From assembly GCA_946885845.1 (NCBI GenBank), contig CAMPHJ010000048.1:1-14401 (forward strand): a stretch of DNA of 14,401 nt, read 5' to 3'. The notes beneath the pieces were generated by a model. That model was not told the DNA's origin. It saw only the letters and a list, made by a program, of their open reading frames with translations, and did not search any database. Numbering within the stretch: the first letter of the stretch is position 1; each line of letters begins with the position of its first letter. Shown here in pieces: positions 13,675 through 14,401 of this stretch. Position numbers and translations under genes: made by a program. Origin of the DNA: an uncultured Sphingobium sp. Lineage in GTDB: Bacteria; Pseudomonadota; Alphaproteobacteria; Sphingomonadales; Sphingomonadaceae.

Positions 13675-14401
13675 TTGGTTTCGACGGTATCTACGGTCGC
13701 CTATCTGGGGCTGGACGCGCGCAGCGTGGAGGTTCAGTGCCAGCTTGTCCCCGGCCTGCCCAATTTCATTGTCGTGGGATTGCCTGACAAGGCGGTCGCC
13801 GAAAGCCGGGAGCGCGTGCGCAACGCAATTGCGGCAATCGGCCTGTCGCTGCCGCCCAAGCGGATTACCGTCAACCTCTCACCCGCTGACCTGCCCAAGG
13901 AAGGGTCGCATTTCGACTTGCCGATAGCCCTGGCGCTGCTGGGCGCAATGGGCGTGATCGACGCGGAAACGCTGTCGGGCTATGTGGTGGTGGGCGAACT
14001 GGGACTGGATGGCCGCATCGCGTCGACGCCAGGCGTCCTGCTTGCGGCGCTTCATGCGGGCGAGAAGGAACTGGGGCTGGTGTGCCCTGTGTCGCAAGGG
14101 TCCGAGGCGGCATGGGCCGGGCAGATAGAGGTGATCGCAGCGCCTGACCTGTTGAGCCTGCTCAATCACTTCAAGGGCACGGCGGCACTGTCCCCGCCGC
14201 AAGCCGGAGCGGTCGAACCGCCGCCGCGCACGTCAGACCTCAAGCAGGTGAAGGGCCAGGAAAGCGCCAAGCGGGCATTGGAGATTGCGGCGGCTGGTGG
14301 CCACAACCTGCTGATGGTGGGTCCGCCGGGCGCGGGGAAGTCGCTGATGGCAAGCTGCCTGTCGGGCATATTGCCCGAATTGACCCCGGCGGAAGCGCTC
14401 G
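13675..14401 (+). CDS. comM: ComM/YifB family Mg-chelatase-like ATPase, 3' end outside the window
   Basis: The first 242 residues of an expected ~500. VSTVAYLGLDARSVEVQCQL and GLPNFIVVGLPDKAVAESRERVR are the ComM/YifB N-terminal domain. SPADLPKEGSHFDLPIALALL and GELGLDGRI continue it as in the ChlI-like N-domain. Residues 216-223 GPPGAGKS are the Walker A of the AAA+ domain. In competent Gram-negative bacteria ComM is a hexameric helicase that extends DNA branch migration in transformation. The start is TTG 13675 (no ATG or GTG fits the family N-terminus), with GGGGG 5 nt upstream. 43 bp after rlmE and probably in the same transcript. Confidence 0.93.
   Translation, partial: MVSTVSTVAYLGLDARSVEVQCQLVPGLPNFIVVGLPDKAVAESRERVRNAIAAIGLSLPPKRITVNLSPADLPKEGSHFDLPIALALLGAMGVIDAETLSGYVVVGELGLDGRIASTPGVLLAALHAGEKELGLVCPVSQGSEAAWAGQIEVIAAPDLLSLLNHFKGTAALSPPQAGAVEPPPRTSDLKQVKGQESAKRALEIAAAGGHNLLMVGPPGAGKSLMASCLSGILPELTPAEAL

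Overview
The window looks like a chromosomal core region of a GC-rich alphaproteobacterium, most likely a sphingomonad (Sphingobium/Sphingomonas type). I base this on the character of the RpoA, SecDF, GuaA and ribosomal proteins and on typical alphaproteobacterial neighbourhoods (yajC-secD-secF-Mth938; ppx/gppA-rlmE). The assignment is from memory of these families, not from a search. I see no insertion sequence, CRISPR array, rRNA or integrase.

Layout. Positions 1-5900 are read on the minus strand. guaA (GMP synthase) lacks only its last base and stop codon at the window edge and lies 42 bp behind a TetA-like MFS exporter gene. Next comes the 'alpha' ribosomal operon rpsM-rpsK-rpoA-rplQ, ending in a clear intrinsic terminator. 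Its leader carries a promoter-like TTGACA element and a terminator-like hairpin (possible attenuator), and its spacers hold several inverted repeats. From 6041 on the plus strand there is an orphan lipoprotein gene, then a roughly 500 bp region with no conventional gene. That region contains a tiny 18-codon ORF behind an exceptionally long Shine-Dalgarno sequence (15 nt complementary to the expected 16S rRNA 3' tail), flanking hairpins and a strong terminator-like stem. An isolated holin/endolysin pair (3TM holin plus GH108 muramidase) and tRNA-Pro(GGG) follow on the minus strand.

From 8333 to the end everything is on the plus strand. yajC-secD-secF encode the Sec accessory complex, followed by a Mth938-like gene that lacks an ATG/GTG/TTG start. 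Then come a Ppx/GppA phosphatase and rlmE, which overlap by 4 bp, and comM (YifB), cut by the window end.

The genes serve nucleotide synthesis, translation and transcription, protein export, rRNA modification, stringent-response/polyphosphate metabolism and DNA uptake. The less ordinary parts are the 6751-7030 small-ORF/RNA unit, the phage-type lysis pair and the rpsM leader.
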